From Bacilli bacterium (lineage in GTDB: Bacteria > Bacillota_I > Bacilli_A > RF39 > UBA660), in NCBI GenBank assembly GCA_017470045.1, contig JAFUFG010000001.1, positions 62,001 to 126,000 of the forward strand: DNA of 64,000 bases, given 5' to 3'. A model generated the notes under the pieces. The model did no database searches, was not told the origin of the DNA, and was given only the letters and a program-made list of their open reading frames with translations. Position numbers and translations under genes: made by a program. Position 1 is the first letter of the stretch, and each line of letters starts with the position of its first letter. This document shows, piece after piece, positions 9,438 through 17,903 of this stretch.

Positions 9438-9656
9438 TTAATGGTAATTATATATAGTATATAATATTATTGGAATATAAATTAATAAAATTATTTTCAT
9501 AAATATTTTAGGAGTCTGATTATATTTATCTTTAATAATATTAAGATAAATATAATTAGGAATTATTAATAACCACCCTCCATAGTTAATAGTTAACAAT
9601 GAAAATATAATTATTATAATTTCATATATTATAAATGATGATTTATTTGTATTCAT
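9438..9656 (-). CDS. Small membrane protein
   Basis: 72 residues starting at the ATG at 9656 (MNTNKSSF), with GGAG upstream. Two hydrophobic segments (about 8-32 and 45-68) separated by a charged loop (KDKYNQTPK) suggest a two-pass inner-membrane protein. Size and topology would allow a holin, but nothing specific supports that and no endolysin is nearby. Confidence 0.6.
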   Translation of the reverse strand: MNTNKSSFIIYEIIIIIFSLLTINYGGWLLIIPNYIYLNIIKDKYNQTPKIFMKIILLIYIPIILYTIYNYH

Positions 9657-9659
9657 ATT

Positions 9660-9735
9660 ATTTATCTCCATTTAAATTTAATAGAGAGTGACTCATATGA
9701 GTCACTCTCATTATTATAGTATCTATTTAAATATA
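9660..9735 (-). repeat. Copy 2 of duplicated promoter/hairpin/RBS block
   Basis: Near-identical to 8766-8846. The candidate -10 (TACTATAAT) begins just after the stop codon of the 9723-11564 gene, and the palindrome lies between it and the next ribosome binding site. Confidence 0.75.
9684..9709. terminator. CATATG-centred palindrome in duplicated block
   Basis: Same 26-base palindrome as at 8800-8825. It follows the end of the 9723-11564 gene on the minus strand. Confidence 0.65.
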
Positions 9736-11564
9736 TTTTTCAATTCTTTAAAAGAGAAATTCTTTTTAATAAAGTTGTATATATAGAATAGAGTAGAACT
9801 TTTAATAACAACTTTATCGTTATTAAACGGAGAATTTTGATAAGTCTTCAATATATCGAAATTAGGATCCTTCTTAAGTATGATAGGAGTATACTTCTTT
9901 ATATCATTCATGATCTTAGCTCTAGATTTATAATATGCTGCTTTAGTAGCACCGTCTACTCTATTGTCATGAATTCTATCTTCAAGTATAATATTAAGAT
10001 ACCATAGCTTACAAATACAATACTTCATACCAGTAATATTATTAGATTCTTCATACATTTTAAGAGCTAAATGAGTTCTACTGTATTCCCCATCAAAGTC
10101 AATACTATGGCCTTTACTAATAAGAAGATTTCCATCTTTATCAAATTCTATAGGAAATTCATTAGTAGTAGATTCTGTAATACCCATTTTTTCATACTTC
10201 ATTTTTAAAGCGGATAAAAGGTTAATGCATTTCTCACCTTTATCTTCTAAATAATCCGATACAGTACCATTGAATATCTTATATAAGAACTGTTTATCAT
10301 TATCAAATACAAATCCAGCAGAACTAAATAGATTAATTAAGAACAGCTTTAATCCTCCAATATTATTTACATCTATCTCAGAGCTATAATGATCAAAATC
10401 AGGAGAATTAGAGATGTATAATTTGTTGATAATATCAAAGCTAGTTTGGTTATTATTACAAATTATAAATACATCACACTTTTGAGGGGTTATAGAGAAT
10501 ATACTAATCTTTTTCATCATAGGAACTGCAGAAGAATGAGGAGAAGAATAATCGAACCCTATTTCTACAGCATTACTAAAATCATTATTGTATGAAATAA
10601 TAAGGCTATTGTACTTACTACCACTTATAGTACACATAATATACAGATAGGGTATTATTGGAGAACTATGTTTATATTCAGGAATATCTTCATTATCTTC
10701 TGTAAGATCTATCATAATAAACTTGCTTAAAACATCTTCTATTTTAGACTTAGTAAGTTCAGATGCTTTATTGAGAGTAGCAGTATTAGGGTTAATATCA
10801 GGAGGCCATCCATACTGGATTAAAGTTTTAGTATATTTACTTGCACTTTGAGAATCATTATTTTTCTTAGCATCTTGTAATTTATTATAAGTATCAGTAA
10901 CCATGCGTTTCCAGAATTTAGCAAGTTGCATGTATTCTCTAGCATCACCACTAGTCATCATTTTCTTATATGAATTTTGCCATCTCTTTTGGTCATCATC
11001 TACAGGTTGCAAATTATCTTCATCATCAGACATAGCTTCTAATGATAAAAATGGAAAGTCTATTCCTACATTATCCCAAATATTAGAAGATTCAAGAGAA
11101 CTCATAATCTCTTCTTTGATATCTTCTTTGTCGTGGTGAATATCGTATATGCTAGCATCTTCTTGTATAATGCTAGTAAACTTATTCTTATTTACAGTAT
11201 TTAAATAATCTTTATTTATAGCACATTCTCTCATAAGAAATAATTTATCCAGAGGAGATACTTTAATAGTAGGAGAATAAGTACGCTTAAATTCGTCATA
11301 TATTTCTTCCGGTCTGGAATACATTTTATGAAGCATATCATTATATCTCTCTTGATTGGTTTTACCAAATAATTCAATACTCTTATCATCAGAAATATGC
11401 TGATCTTCTACATCCATAATATTAAAGTCTTCAAAGTCAGCTTTTAATTCTGCAAGAGTATTGTAATGAGTATATAATAATATAGTATTACTAGATAATC
11501 TCCAATCATGTATCTTATTATCGGTTTCACTCATTTCGTTATTAAGAACTTTAATCCTGCCCAT
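9723..11564 (-). CDS. Large unknown protein
   Basis: 613 residues, not recognised. The first third is helical and acidic. Around 300-450 it becomes beta-rich (YLYIMCTISGSKYNSLIISYN), and the end is basic and helical. There is no membrane segment or catalytic motif that I can identify. It overlaps the 3' end of the upstream transglutaminase-like gene by 14 bases, which implies translational coupling and a shared role. GGGAGTGA provides the ribosome binding site. Confidence 0.65.
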   Translation of the reverse strand: MGRIKVLNNEMSETDNKIHDWRLSSNTILLYTHYNTLAELKADFEDFNIMDVEDQHISDDKSIELFGKTNQERYNDMLHKMYSRPEEIYDEFKRTYSPTIKVSPLDKLFLMRECAINKDYLNTVNKNKFTSIIQEDASIYDIHHDKEDIKEEIMSSLESSNIWDNVGIDFPFLSLEAMSDDEDNLQPVDDDQKRWQNSYKKMMTSGDAREYMQLAKFWKRMVTDTYNKLQDAKKNNDSQSASKYTKTLIQYGWPPDINPNTATLNKASELTKSKIEDVLSKFIMIDLTEDNEDIPEYKHSSPIIPYLYIMCTISGSKYNSLIISYNNDFSNAVEIGFDYSSPHSSAVPMMKKISIFSITPQKCDVFIICNNNQTSFDIINKLYISNSPDFDHYSSEIDVNNIGGLKLFLINLFSSAGFVFDNDKQFLYKIFNGTVSDYLEDKGEKCINLLSALKMKYEKMGITESTTNEFPIEFDKDGNLLISKGHSIDFDGEYSRTHLALKMYEESNNITGMKYCICKLWYLNIILEDRIHDNRVDGATKAAYYKSRAKIMNDIKKYTPIILKKDPNFDILKTYQNSPFNNDKVVIKSSTLFYIYNFIKKNFSFKELKNIFK

Positions 11565-12942
11565 CTATATCACTCCCAATCACAATATCGCTAATAGAAG
11601 AATAATATTTTGTTCTTCTCATCGTATTTCTATTACAAGCAAAATATCCAAGATCAGCATTCTCCATGATAATTACATTATCAGGATGACCATTTAATTT
11701 AGATGAGGCCTCTAATGTATTCACTACTGAGTAGCGACTTGCCAAGGTTGGGTTCATGTTTACATATTTATTTAATACACTATAGGCCTCATTCTCTATA
11801 GAAGCTTTGAGTTCATCAAATTTGATTTCTTCAAAGTCTTCATCAATACATATTTGGTCATCTGCATACATATGTTTATCGGTTATTGCTTCATAAATAA
11901 AACGTCTATCTACTTCTTGACCAACAGATTCGAATATTTTATTTAACTTCTTATTTCCATCTTTACCTTTATACTTGAACACTCTAACTTTCTTATCTTT
12001 AAGATAATCAGAAGACATCATTTCTAATGTATCGTTATCGTTAGTGGTAAGAATGTTATCTGTAAATATATCATTAGAAACACCATATTTAGGTCTAACA
12101 AATGTAGAAGACATTATTTGTGATACAAATGGTGTACCATATACTCCCACAACTGCACCTCCAGTACTACTCATTAACCCAGACTCTATGTTTGGTAACC
12201 CTAATTTGAATAAAGGCTTACCAATATACTCTGAAATAAATTGTTTAATATCATGAATAGCTATATCAAAAAAGCTGCGTTCTATCATACGCGCAGCACC
12301 ATATTTGAATGGATAACTACTGCCATACTTTTTAATCATTAATGGTGTAGTAGTTGCATCTATAATTTCATTCTGCGTAATCTTAGGATCATTGTAGTAT
12401 TTATCATACATAGCACTACACTGATTTTCATCTAATACAACATAAAATGGTTTCTTATGAATTTTATATGCATTAGTATTAAAGAAATGAGAATTAGAAA
12501 CCATATTAGAGTAAAGAGATACATATTTACGTATAGCCTCTTCAAAAGAATGATATGGGCCTAATTCTTTACTATGAATTTCTTCTCCTTGAATATCAAA
12601 AAAATTAACACCATTATCTGATTTATATAAACCAATAGCGTGGCCTATACAATAAATAGCATCTTTTACTTCAACAGCTCCTTGTATAAAAAGCAATCGA
12701 TGCTCTATATGATTCTTCATACAAAAATAATGAAGAAAGATGGCGTGGTCAAAACATAATCCGACTTTAGTTTGTAATAAATTATCTGGCCAAGACATAG
12801 GTCTATCATTAGCATCTTTATTTTTTCTATTTTTAGGCCATTTAACTTTATTTGCTTTATACCATTTAAGAAGATCTTCTACAGTATGAAAATCTTTACA
12901 AAAACTATCAAGAGTTTTATACTTCATTTTATATCTATTCAT
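11551..12942 (-). CDS. Transglutaminase-like (papain-fold) protein
   Basis: 463 residues. The N-terminal 120 residues carry the transglutaminase-core pattern: Cys63 in KVGLCFDHAIF, His101 in IGHAIGLY and Asp116 in FFDIQGEE. These have the order and spacing of the Cys-His-Asp triad of bacterial transglutaminase-like and NlpC-related cysteine enzymes. The rest has no recognised domain. The reaction could be peptide cleavage or protein crosslinking; the substrate is unknown. It is the first gene of a two-gene unit with 9723-11564. Start supported by AAAGGAG. Confidence 0.55.
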   Translation of the reverse strand: MNRYKMKYKTLDSFCKDFHTVEDLLKWYKANKVKWPKNRKNKDANDRPMSWPDNLLQTKVGLCFDHAIFLHYFCMKNHIEHRLLFIQGAVEVKDAIYCIGHAIGLYKSDNGVNFFDIQGEEIHSKELGPYHSFEEAIRKYVSLYSNMVSNSHFFNTNAYKIHKKPFYVVLDENQCSAMYDKYYNDPKITQNEIIDATTTPLMIKKYGSSYPFKYGAARMIERSFFDIAIHDIKQFISEYIGKPLFKLGLPNIESGLMSSTGGAVVGVYGTPFVSQIMSSTFVRPKYGVSNDIFTDNILTTNDNDTLEMMSSDYLKDKKVRVFKYKGKDGNKKLNKIFESVGQEVDRRFIYEAITDKHMYADDQICIDEDFEEIKFDELKASIENEAYSVLNKYVNMNPTLASRYSVVNTLEASSKLNGHPDNVIIMENADLGYFACNRNTMRRTKYYSSISDIVIGSDIDGQD

Positions 12943-13014
12943 ATTTATTCTCCTTTAAAAAATAAACAGAGTATTGATTTACTGAGATGTTTAGGAGTGG
13001 AATTTATATAAAAA

Positions 13015-13037
13015 AGAAAGCCCTATTCTGGGCCTTC
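13015..13037. terminator. Imperfect hairpin terminator
   Basis: AAGAAAGCCC and GGGCCTTCTT arms followed by a T-run on the plus strand and preceded by an A-run, at the 3' end of the 13023-13292 gene. Confidence 0.5.
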
Positions 13038-13292
13038 TTTTTTATTTTGAACATCTGGGAAAGCTGATTTTTTCAGTTTAATATCCATAATTAAAATATT
13101 TTGGTCAATATCGTTTTCCGGGGTTACTCTGACAATATCAAACCTTCCAGATCCATGTAATGACCCGATATACATATATCTGGCCATCTTACTTAACTGC
13201 ACAGCCATATCGATGCACTTATACAGCGATCTGTCTTGAAAGACAGCATAAGGAATATATCCTTTTTTCTCTAATAATACCTGGTACCTCAT
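13023..13292 (-). CDS. Small unknown protein
   Basis: 89 residues with ribosome binding site GGAGGTGA. A compact alpha/beta protein with slightly higher G+C codons than its neighbours and a charged, likely flexible, C-terminus. Not recognised. It is monocistronic between two terminators. Confidence 0.65.
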   Translation of the reverse strand: MRYQVLLEKKGYIPYAVFQDRSLYKCIDMAVQLSKMARYMYIGSLHGSGRFDIVRVTPENDIDQNILIMDIKLKKSAFPDVQNKKEGPE

Positions 13293-13344
13293 AGTACTCT
13301 CACCTCCAATTTTATAATATACAATTAAAAAAAAGAAAATTACA

Positions 13345-13368
13345 GAGGGTAGGTATACACCTACCCTC
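13345..13368. terminator. Palindromic terminator
   Basis: Arms GAGGGTAGGT/ACCTACCCTC around ATAC, downstream of the 13404-15764 gene on the minus strand. Confidence 0.65.
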
Positions 13369-13403
13369 CATTGATTGTAAAGAATTTATAATATACAATA
13401 TTA

Positions 13404-15764
13404 TTATTTTATAGGACCCTTATCTCTAAATTCACCTATATCTTTATGCCAATCTTTATACATTTTAAAAATTGAATACATAGTGTCAAAGTTAGCGTTA
13501 GGTTTATCCCTCTTCAATCTTCTAAATAATGAAATCATAGTAGAAGTTCCTTTTACCATAATAGCATTATTTTTAAATAAAGATTTATCTTTAAAATAAA
13601 TATAAGGTATCTGAACCCCTTCTACTATAAGCTGATTGGAAGTTGAATATTTAGGAACAATAAGTTTTACTACACTATAAATCCATTCGAATAATTTTTT
13701 AAAATGTTTTCCCCATTCTGCTTCATTCCAATTACGATTAATAGTACAATCTTCAATCAATTTCTTATTATTTTTAGCAAAATCATAAATATATTTAAAA
13801 TTTTTATCTTGATTTATTATTTTCTTAATTTCGTTATTATTATTTTTCTCTGCTAATAAATGTAAAAAATGTTCTACACTATCTATTTCTAATAAATCAC
13901 AATTCATTTCATCTGCTAGTTTTCTAGCAGTAGTTGTTTTGCCTCCACCTGATTGCCCTGTAATCCAGAGTATCGGTACTTTACGATTCTTAAAATCATC
14001 AACTCTATATTCTACATCTTTTTCAGATATAAAAAGAGGTTGAGAAGATTCAGTTATAATTTTTACACTATTTTTAGTTTTATAATAAGTATCTCTAGTA
14101 TAATTTTTAGTAGGTTCATAAATCTTAAAATCAGGTCTACTTTTTATTAATCCTACACTAGCTTTATTATCTCTATCTACAGAATAACATAAAACATTGA
14201 ATTCAGATTGACCATTAAACCACTGTATAGCTTTATTTAATAATAATTTAGATATTCCTTGACCTCTATGCTCAGGATCAACTACTATACCTATCCATAC
14301 ACCATCTTTTAAAGGTTCGAGAACTTTTTCTCCTTTACATGTCATAGATAAATCTACAAATCCTACAGGCTCATTATCTATATAATGAAAATATCTATAT
14401 ATAGTATTTATACTTTCTCCAGAAGTTCCAAAACCAAAAAACTTTTTATCTTCTTTAGTTAATTTTTTGTATACATTTAAAGCATCTTTATATGTACCAT
14501 TACTTTCAACTTTTCTAGGTTTATGATAACATTGCTTTTCATTATAAGATTCGTTAAGAGGAATTTCAAATGAATATTGTGTTTTAGATTGGCTAGTCAT
14601 TTTAGAACTATTATAATTCTTAATAAGATTTAATGATCCTTTATTACCTTTATCTAATTTATATATTACTTTTTTATATCCCATTTCTCTTAGTTTATTA
14701 CAGCATTTAGCTAGCATTTTCTTAGCTATACCTCGTCCTCTATATTTAGGATCTACAGCTAATATGACAAATGCTGTTGTTTTAGAAGTACCATTGTATT
14801 TATATGCTTCTATAAAACCAATAGGATTATTATTATCCTTTTCGATATACCTATAAATCTTATAAGGACTATCTACAAATCTACCACTTGGTGATACAAA
14901 AGCTTTATCAGAATCTGATAAATTATCATATACTTTTTTAGCCAATTCATATGAAGATGATTCATTTAACGGCAAACTATCTTCATGTACTCTACTGATA
15001 GTATTAGTATTCTCTGGGTCTTCTATCATCTGTAATTTAAGTTCATACATAATACCAATTAATTGGCCGAATTGATTATCTGTAAGTCTAAGATAGTTAT
15101 ATTCACCTTTATTAGTAATAACCTTTTCCTTTTCTATTTGTTTTTCTCTATAAGAATGCATATCTCTATTGTTAGGATTATTACCACCATCTTTAATATC
15201 AATACAAAGATTATATGGTAATATTAAAACATCAGTAATCCATACATGTTTCTCTCCATGATAACTATATTCTATAGTAGGACCAGGCATCATTATATTA
15301 TCTGGATCCATATTAAGCATAATATCACAGAACTCTAAAAATTTCTTTTCATAAGATCCAGTGAACTGTTTAATCTTTCCATTTCTAAACTTATATATAC
15401 CAGAAATACTACGATTACGTAGCATCTTCTCTTGCTGATCCATGTCATTGAGAATATTATAAGTCCCATATACTTTTAGCATATTCTTCTTATATGAATC
15501 TCTTAACTTATCTTTACATTCCCTTCTATCACATAATCTATTATATTTATACGTTCTTTCGTTCCATTTAGTTTCGCCTTTACATATAACACAACTACCT
15601 TTTACATTATATGGTCTTTTATGAATAGAATGAAATAATACCTGAGCTGCAGTAAACCCTTCTGGAATCATTTCTTCATGCTGTTTTTCTATATGATATA
15701 CTAATTTCTCTTTTGTATTATGCTCATTACAAAAAGGGCATTTAAATCTTTTATTTGGATTCAT
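13404..15764 (-). CDS. Multidomain protein: zinc fingers, PD-(D/E)xK nuclease, two GNATs, P-loop kinase
   Basis: 786 residues with five readable modules. Residues 9-29 form a C2H2-like finger (C9, C12, H24, H29). Residues 58-83 form a second zinc knuckle (CVIC, then C78 and C83). Residues 136-200 fit a PD-(D/E)xK nuclease (E139, D178, then D189-I-K191). Residues about 270-400 and 415-560 are two GNAT acetyltransferase domains with acetyl-CoA loops VDPKYRGRGIAKKM and VDPEHRGQGISKLL. Residues 596-786 form a P-loop kinase-like domain (GQSGGGKTT, 603-611). The nuclease part resembles phage restriction/homing-type enzymes. Joint function unknown. It follows the TIGR array and its terminator. Ribosome binding site GAAGGAGG. 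Confidence 0.65.
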   Translation of the reverse strand: MNPNKRFKCPFCNEHNTKEKLVYHIEKQHEEMIPEGFTAAQVLFHSIHKRPYNVKGSCVICKGETKWNERTYKYNRLCDRRECKDKLRDSYKKNMLKVYGTYNILNDMDQQEKMLRNRSISGIYKFRNGKIKQFTGSYEKKFLEFCDIMLNMDPDNIMMPGPTIEYSYHGEKHVWITDVLILPYNLCIDIKDGGNNPNNRDMHSYREKQIEKEKVITNKGEYNYLRLTDNQFGQLIGIMYELKLQMIEDPENTNTISRVHEDSLPLNESSSYELAKKVYDNLSDSDKAFVSPSGRFVDSPYKIYRYIEKDNNNPIGFIEAYKYNGTSKTTAFVILAVDPKYRGRGIAKKMLAKCCNKLREMGYKKVIYKLDKGNKGSLNLIKNYNSSKMTSQSKTQYSFEIPLNESYNEKQCYHKPRKVESNGTYKDALNVYKKLTKEDKKFFGFGTSGESINTIYRYFHYIDNEPVGFVDLSMTCKGEKVLEPLKDGVWIGIVVDPEHRGQGISKLLLNKAIQWFNGQSEFNVLCYSVDRDNKASVGLIKSRPDFKIYEPTKNYTRDTYYKTKNSVKIITESSQPLFISEKDVEYRVDDFKNRKVPILWITGQSGGGKTTTARKLADEMNCDLLEIDSVEHFLHLLAEKNNNNEIKKIINQDKNFKYIYDFAKNNKKLIEDCTINRNWNEAEWGKHFKKLFEWIYSVVKLIVPKYSTSNQLIVEGVQIPYIYFKDKSLFKNNAIMVKGTSTMISLFRRLKRDKPNANFDTMYSIFKMYKDWHKDIGEFRDKGPIK

Positions 15765-15823
15765 TACAAAAACCTCCTTCTATAATTACCTAGATGTTTT
15801 GGAATGTAGTAAATAGAAAAAAA

Positions 15824-15853
15824 TAAACCAGACAGCATATGCTGTCTGGTTTA
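15824..15853. terminator. CATATG-centred terminator at the end of the tas/array unit
   Basis: 30-base perfect palindrome, half-arm TAAACCAGACAGCAT. On the minus strand it lies directly after the repeat array, so it would close a tasA-array transcript. Confidence 0.7.
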
Positions 15854-15868
15854 CTCTCGAAGTTTTTG

Positions 15869-16750
15869 TGTATAATCAGTTTGGATGGATCAATCATGCA
15901 ATCTGTGTTAATCAAAACCCATGTTTCATTCATAGCTTGTGTTATTGATCTTGAAATGTAGTAATTCAATCTTCTGCTGTAATTTAATTCAAAAGCTTTG
16001 TTTCATTCTTCTTGAATGTTAAAATCTAGTTTTTTAATTCATTCTTCCTCTTTGGGTCGATCGATTGATTTAATTCTATCATAGTCATTGGTTTAATCTT
16101 TCGCAATGTATCATTCGGTAATAATATTATTAAACTTTTTATCTGATTCAATCATTACGACTGTGGTAATCAACCCTCCTGTTTCAATCATAACTAATGT
16201 TGTAATCTGCTTGAGTGTTTCATTCGTAAGACTTGTTAAAATCCAGCATCATTAATTCTATCCGTGGTCTTGGTTTAATCATAAGGTTTGTATCATTCGG
16301 CAATTAATGTTATTCATCTTATTGAATGATTCAATCTTTGTTATTGTAGTTTAATCAAACCTCCTGTTTCATTCTTTATTTCTGTGTAAATCTGTGTAAT
16401 TAATTCAATTCTGTGTGGTCAATCTTCAGGTGTGTTTCACTCATACCTTTTAACATTATTCGAGATTACTGGTTCAATCCCGGCTGTTGTAATTAATCAT
16501 TTCGTTTGTTTTATTCTTCTGCAATGTTGTTATTCTTTTTCCTTAATTCAATCTGCGCCAATGTGATAATCAGGCATTTTGTTTCTCTCATCACTATTGT
16601 TATTAATCCATTTGTTTGGATCATTCTCCTGGTATGTGATAATCTTAAGTTATGATTCATTCGATATTCATGGTATTATCAAAATTCATAACTTATTAAG
16701 TGACTCGATTAAAATATTTGTAATTAATCTAAACGGTTGTCTCAATATTT
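15869..16750 (-). repeat. TIGR-like guide RNA array (36-base period, alternating 9-base repeats and 9-base spacers)
   Basis: A non-coding stretch of about 880 bases with stops in all frames. Read on the minus strand it alternates two degenerate 9-mers: type A, GAATGAAAC or GATTGAATC; type B, GATTACAAC, GATTAACAC or GATTTTAAC. Each is separated from the next by a variable 9-mer. Plus-strand type A sites end at 15895, 15931, 15971, 16008, 16044, 16080, 16116, 16153, 16189, 16225, 16262, 16298, 16336, 16374, 16410, 16442, 16479, 16516, 16553, 16589, 16626 and 16662, mostly 36-37 bases apart. Type B sites fall midway. About 24 units. This is the layout of TIGR arrays, which yield 36-nt tigRNAs with two spacers. 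The strand is inferred from the adjacent minus-strand tas gene. Confidence 0.85.
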
Positions 16751-16754
16751 ATAT

Positions 16755-16783
16755 ATAGGGGTGACAATCATCCCTATATATTA
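16755..16783. promoter_or_regulatory. Hairpin between tasA and the array
   Basis: Arms TATATAGGG and CCCTATATA, extended by a G-T pair and TGA/TCA around a CAA loop. It overlaps the tasA stop and has no T-run on the minus strand. It may be a weak terminator or a processing/boundary hairpin ahead of the array. Confidence 0.45.
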
Positions 16784-17758
16784 TTCATTAAATAATTCTA
16801 ACTCATCTTCTGTAATATCCATAGGCCAGTTAGGTGCAGGAACCATATGAGCATGTCCTAACTGAGCAATCGGATACGGTTTAGGTGGTTTCTCATGATG
16901 ATACATTTCATAATATACATCAAAGAAATGTGACAGAAATCTTTTTGTAGCATATCTAGCAGCTCTTGCTGCGATATGACAATCCGGCAACATTCCGGTT
17001 TCGTAAATTTCTTTCATCCACATGGTCTTTTCAGTCCATTTTCTAGTTTTTACAATATCAAGAGCCTGATCTAAATACTCCAGGTTCTCATTCTTTTCTT
17101 TTTCATACGCCTTCCTTTCTTGATAAATCTTTCCATAGATATCACTTTCGCGATTGGAAGTCTTTACAAAAGACTGCCCAATTTTCCAATACAATGTTTT
17201 AAGAGACGCATTCCACGGTCTCTTTTCACCCTTTTTCCATGTCATTCTATTCGGGTCTAATCCACCAAATGCTTGAATTTGTCCTGCTGTTTGAACTTTA
17301 CTAATGTCAATATGTGCAATAAGTCCTGCTGCTATTACTGGGCCAATCCCAGTAATAGATAATAACCAACGTCCAATAGGTTTAGACTTAGCATAAATTT
17401 CCAAACATGCTTTCATGTCTTTTTCATTTGCTAAATAAGTCTTCAGAAAATAATCCAACGTTTTGTGCGGTTCGATTATCGGTTCTTGTTTGATTAATTC
17501 ATCAAGTTCTTCTTGAGTAGCATTACCCTTTTCTACTTGATGAGTCAATTTAGACACTTCTTTCTCCCAATCTTTATGCGGCTTATGAATAGCCGCAATT
17601 TGGTTATTCGCCCGAATCCTGTCTTTCTGTGTAATATAATACAGATCTACTAGGTCACGAGCTTCTTCTTTGGTCATTGTTACAGATGCTTTTTTCAACT
17701 CTTTGGAAATCTTTCTAATTTCCTGAATCTCTTGTGCATCTTCAAAAATAGTGCTCAT
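16781..17758 (-). CDS. tasA: TasA-type Nop/IS110-like protein, partner of the TIGR array
   Basis: 325 residues. Residues 136-169 (TGIGPVIAAGLIAHI, then DISKVQTAGQIQAFGGLDP) match the helix-hairpin core of IS110/IS116 transposases and the related Nop-like RNA-binding fold. Residues about 1-120 are helical, probably coiled coil. Residues 258-310 form a basic, aromatic C-terminal segment (ARYATKRFLSHFFDVYYEMY, ending PPKPYPIAQLGHAH). The N-terminus has no RuvC/DEDD acidic motif as in IS110 transposases or TasR, and no HNH motif as in TasH is visible. That leaves the nuclease-free TasA type. It lies directly beside the array. Ribosome binding site AAGGAGG, 7 bases from ATG. Known Tas proteins bind DNA guided by tigRNAs; the biological role here is unknown. 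Confidence 0.8.
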   Translation of the reverse strand: MSTIFEDAQEIQEIRKISKELKKASVTMTKEEARDLVDLYYITQKDRIRANNQIAAIHKPHKDWEKEVSKLTHQVEKGNATQEELDELIKQEPIIEPHKTLDYFLKTYLANEKDMKACLEIYAKSKPIGRWLLSITGIGPVIAAGLIAHIDISKVQTAGQIQAFGGLDPNRMTWKKGEKRPWNASLKTLYWKIGQSFVKTSNRESDIYGKIYQERKAYEKEKNENLEYLDQALDIVKTRKWTEKTMWMKEIYETGMLPDCHIAARAARYATKRFLSHFFDVYYEMYHHEKPPKPYPIAQLGHAHMVPAPNWPMDITEDELELFNE

Positions 17759-17903
17759 ATAGTTTGCCTCCTTATAGCAATTAAATATATCTAAAGAGTT
17801 TATTTACTCTTTACTTCTATAATATATAATTGAAATATAGTTTTATATCAATTAAACTTTATAGTAATCAATTTGTGTCTTATTTTGAAAGGTGGTGAGT
17901 GAT

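Noticed and set aside
16466..16482. tRNA T-arm (GGTTCAATCCC)
   Set aside because: The string occurs as an array site; no acceptor stem, D-arm or anticodon arm can be built around it.
15869..16750. CRISPR array
   Set aside because: The repeat 9-mers such as GAATGAAAC resemble CRISPR repeat ends, but the repeats and spacers are only 9 bases each, two repeat types alternate, and no Cas genes are present.
15869..16750. Plasmid-like iterons / replication origin
   Set aside because: The 18-base period is in the iteron size range, but iterons repeat their whole length; here half of each unit is variable and two core types alternate. An origin function cannot be excluded but explains less.
16781..17758. 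Active IS110 insertion sequence
   Set aside because: No catalytic N-terminal domain, and no element ends or target-site features were seen; the neighbouring array fits a TIGR-Tas locus better.
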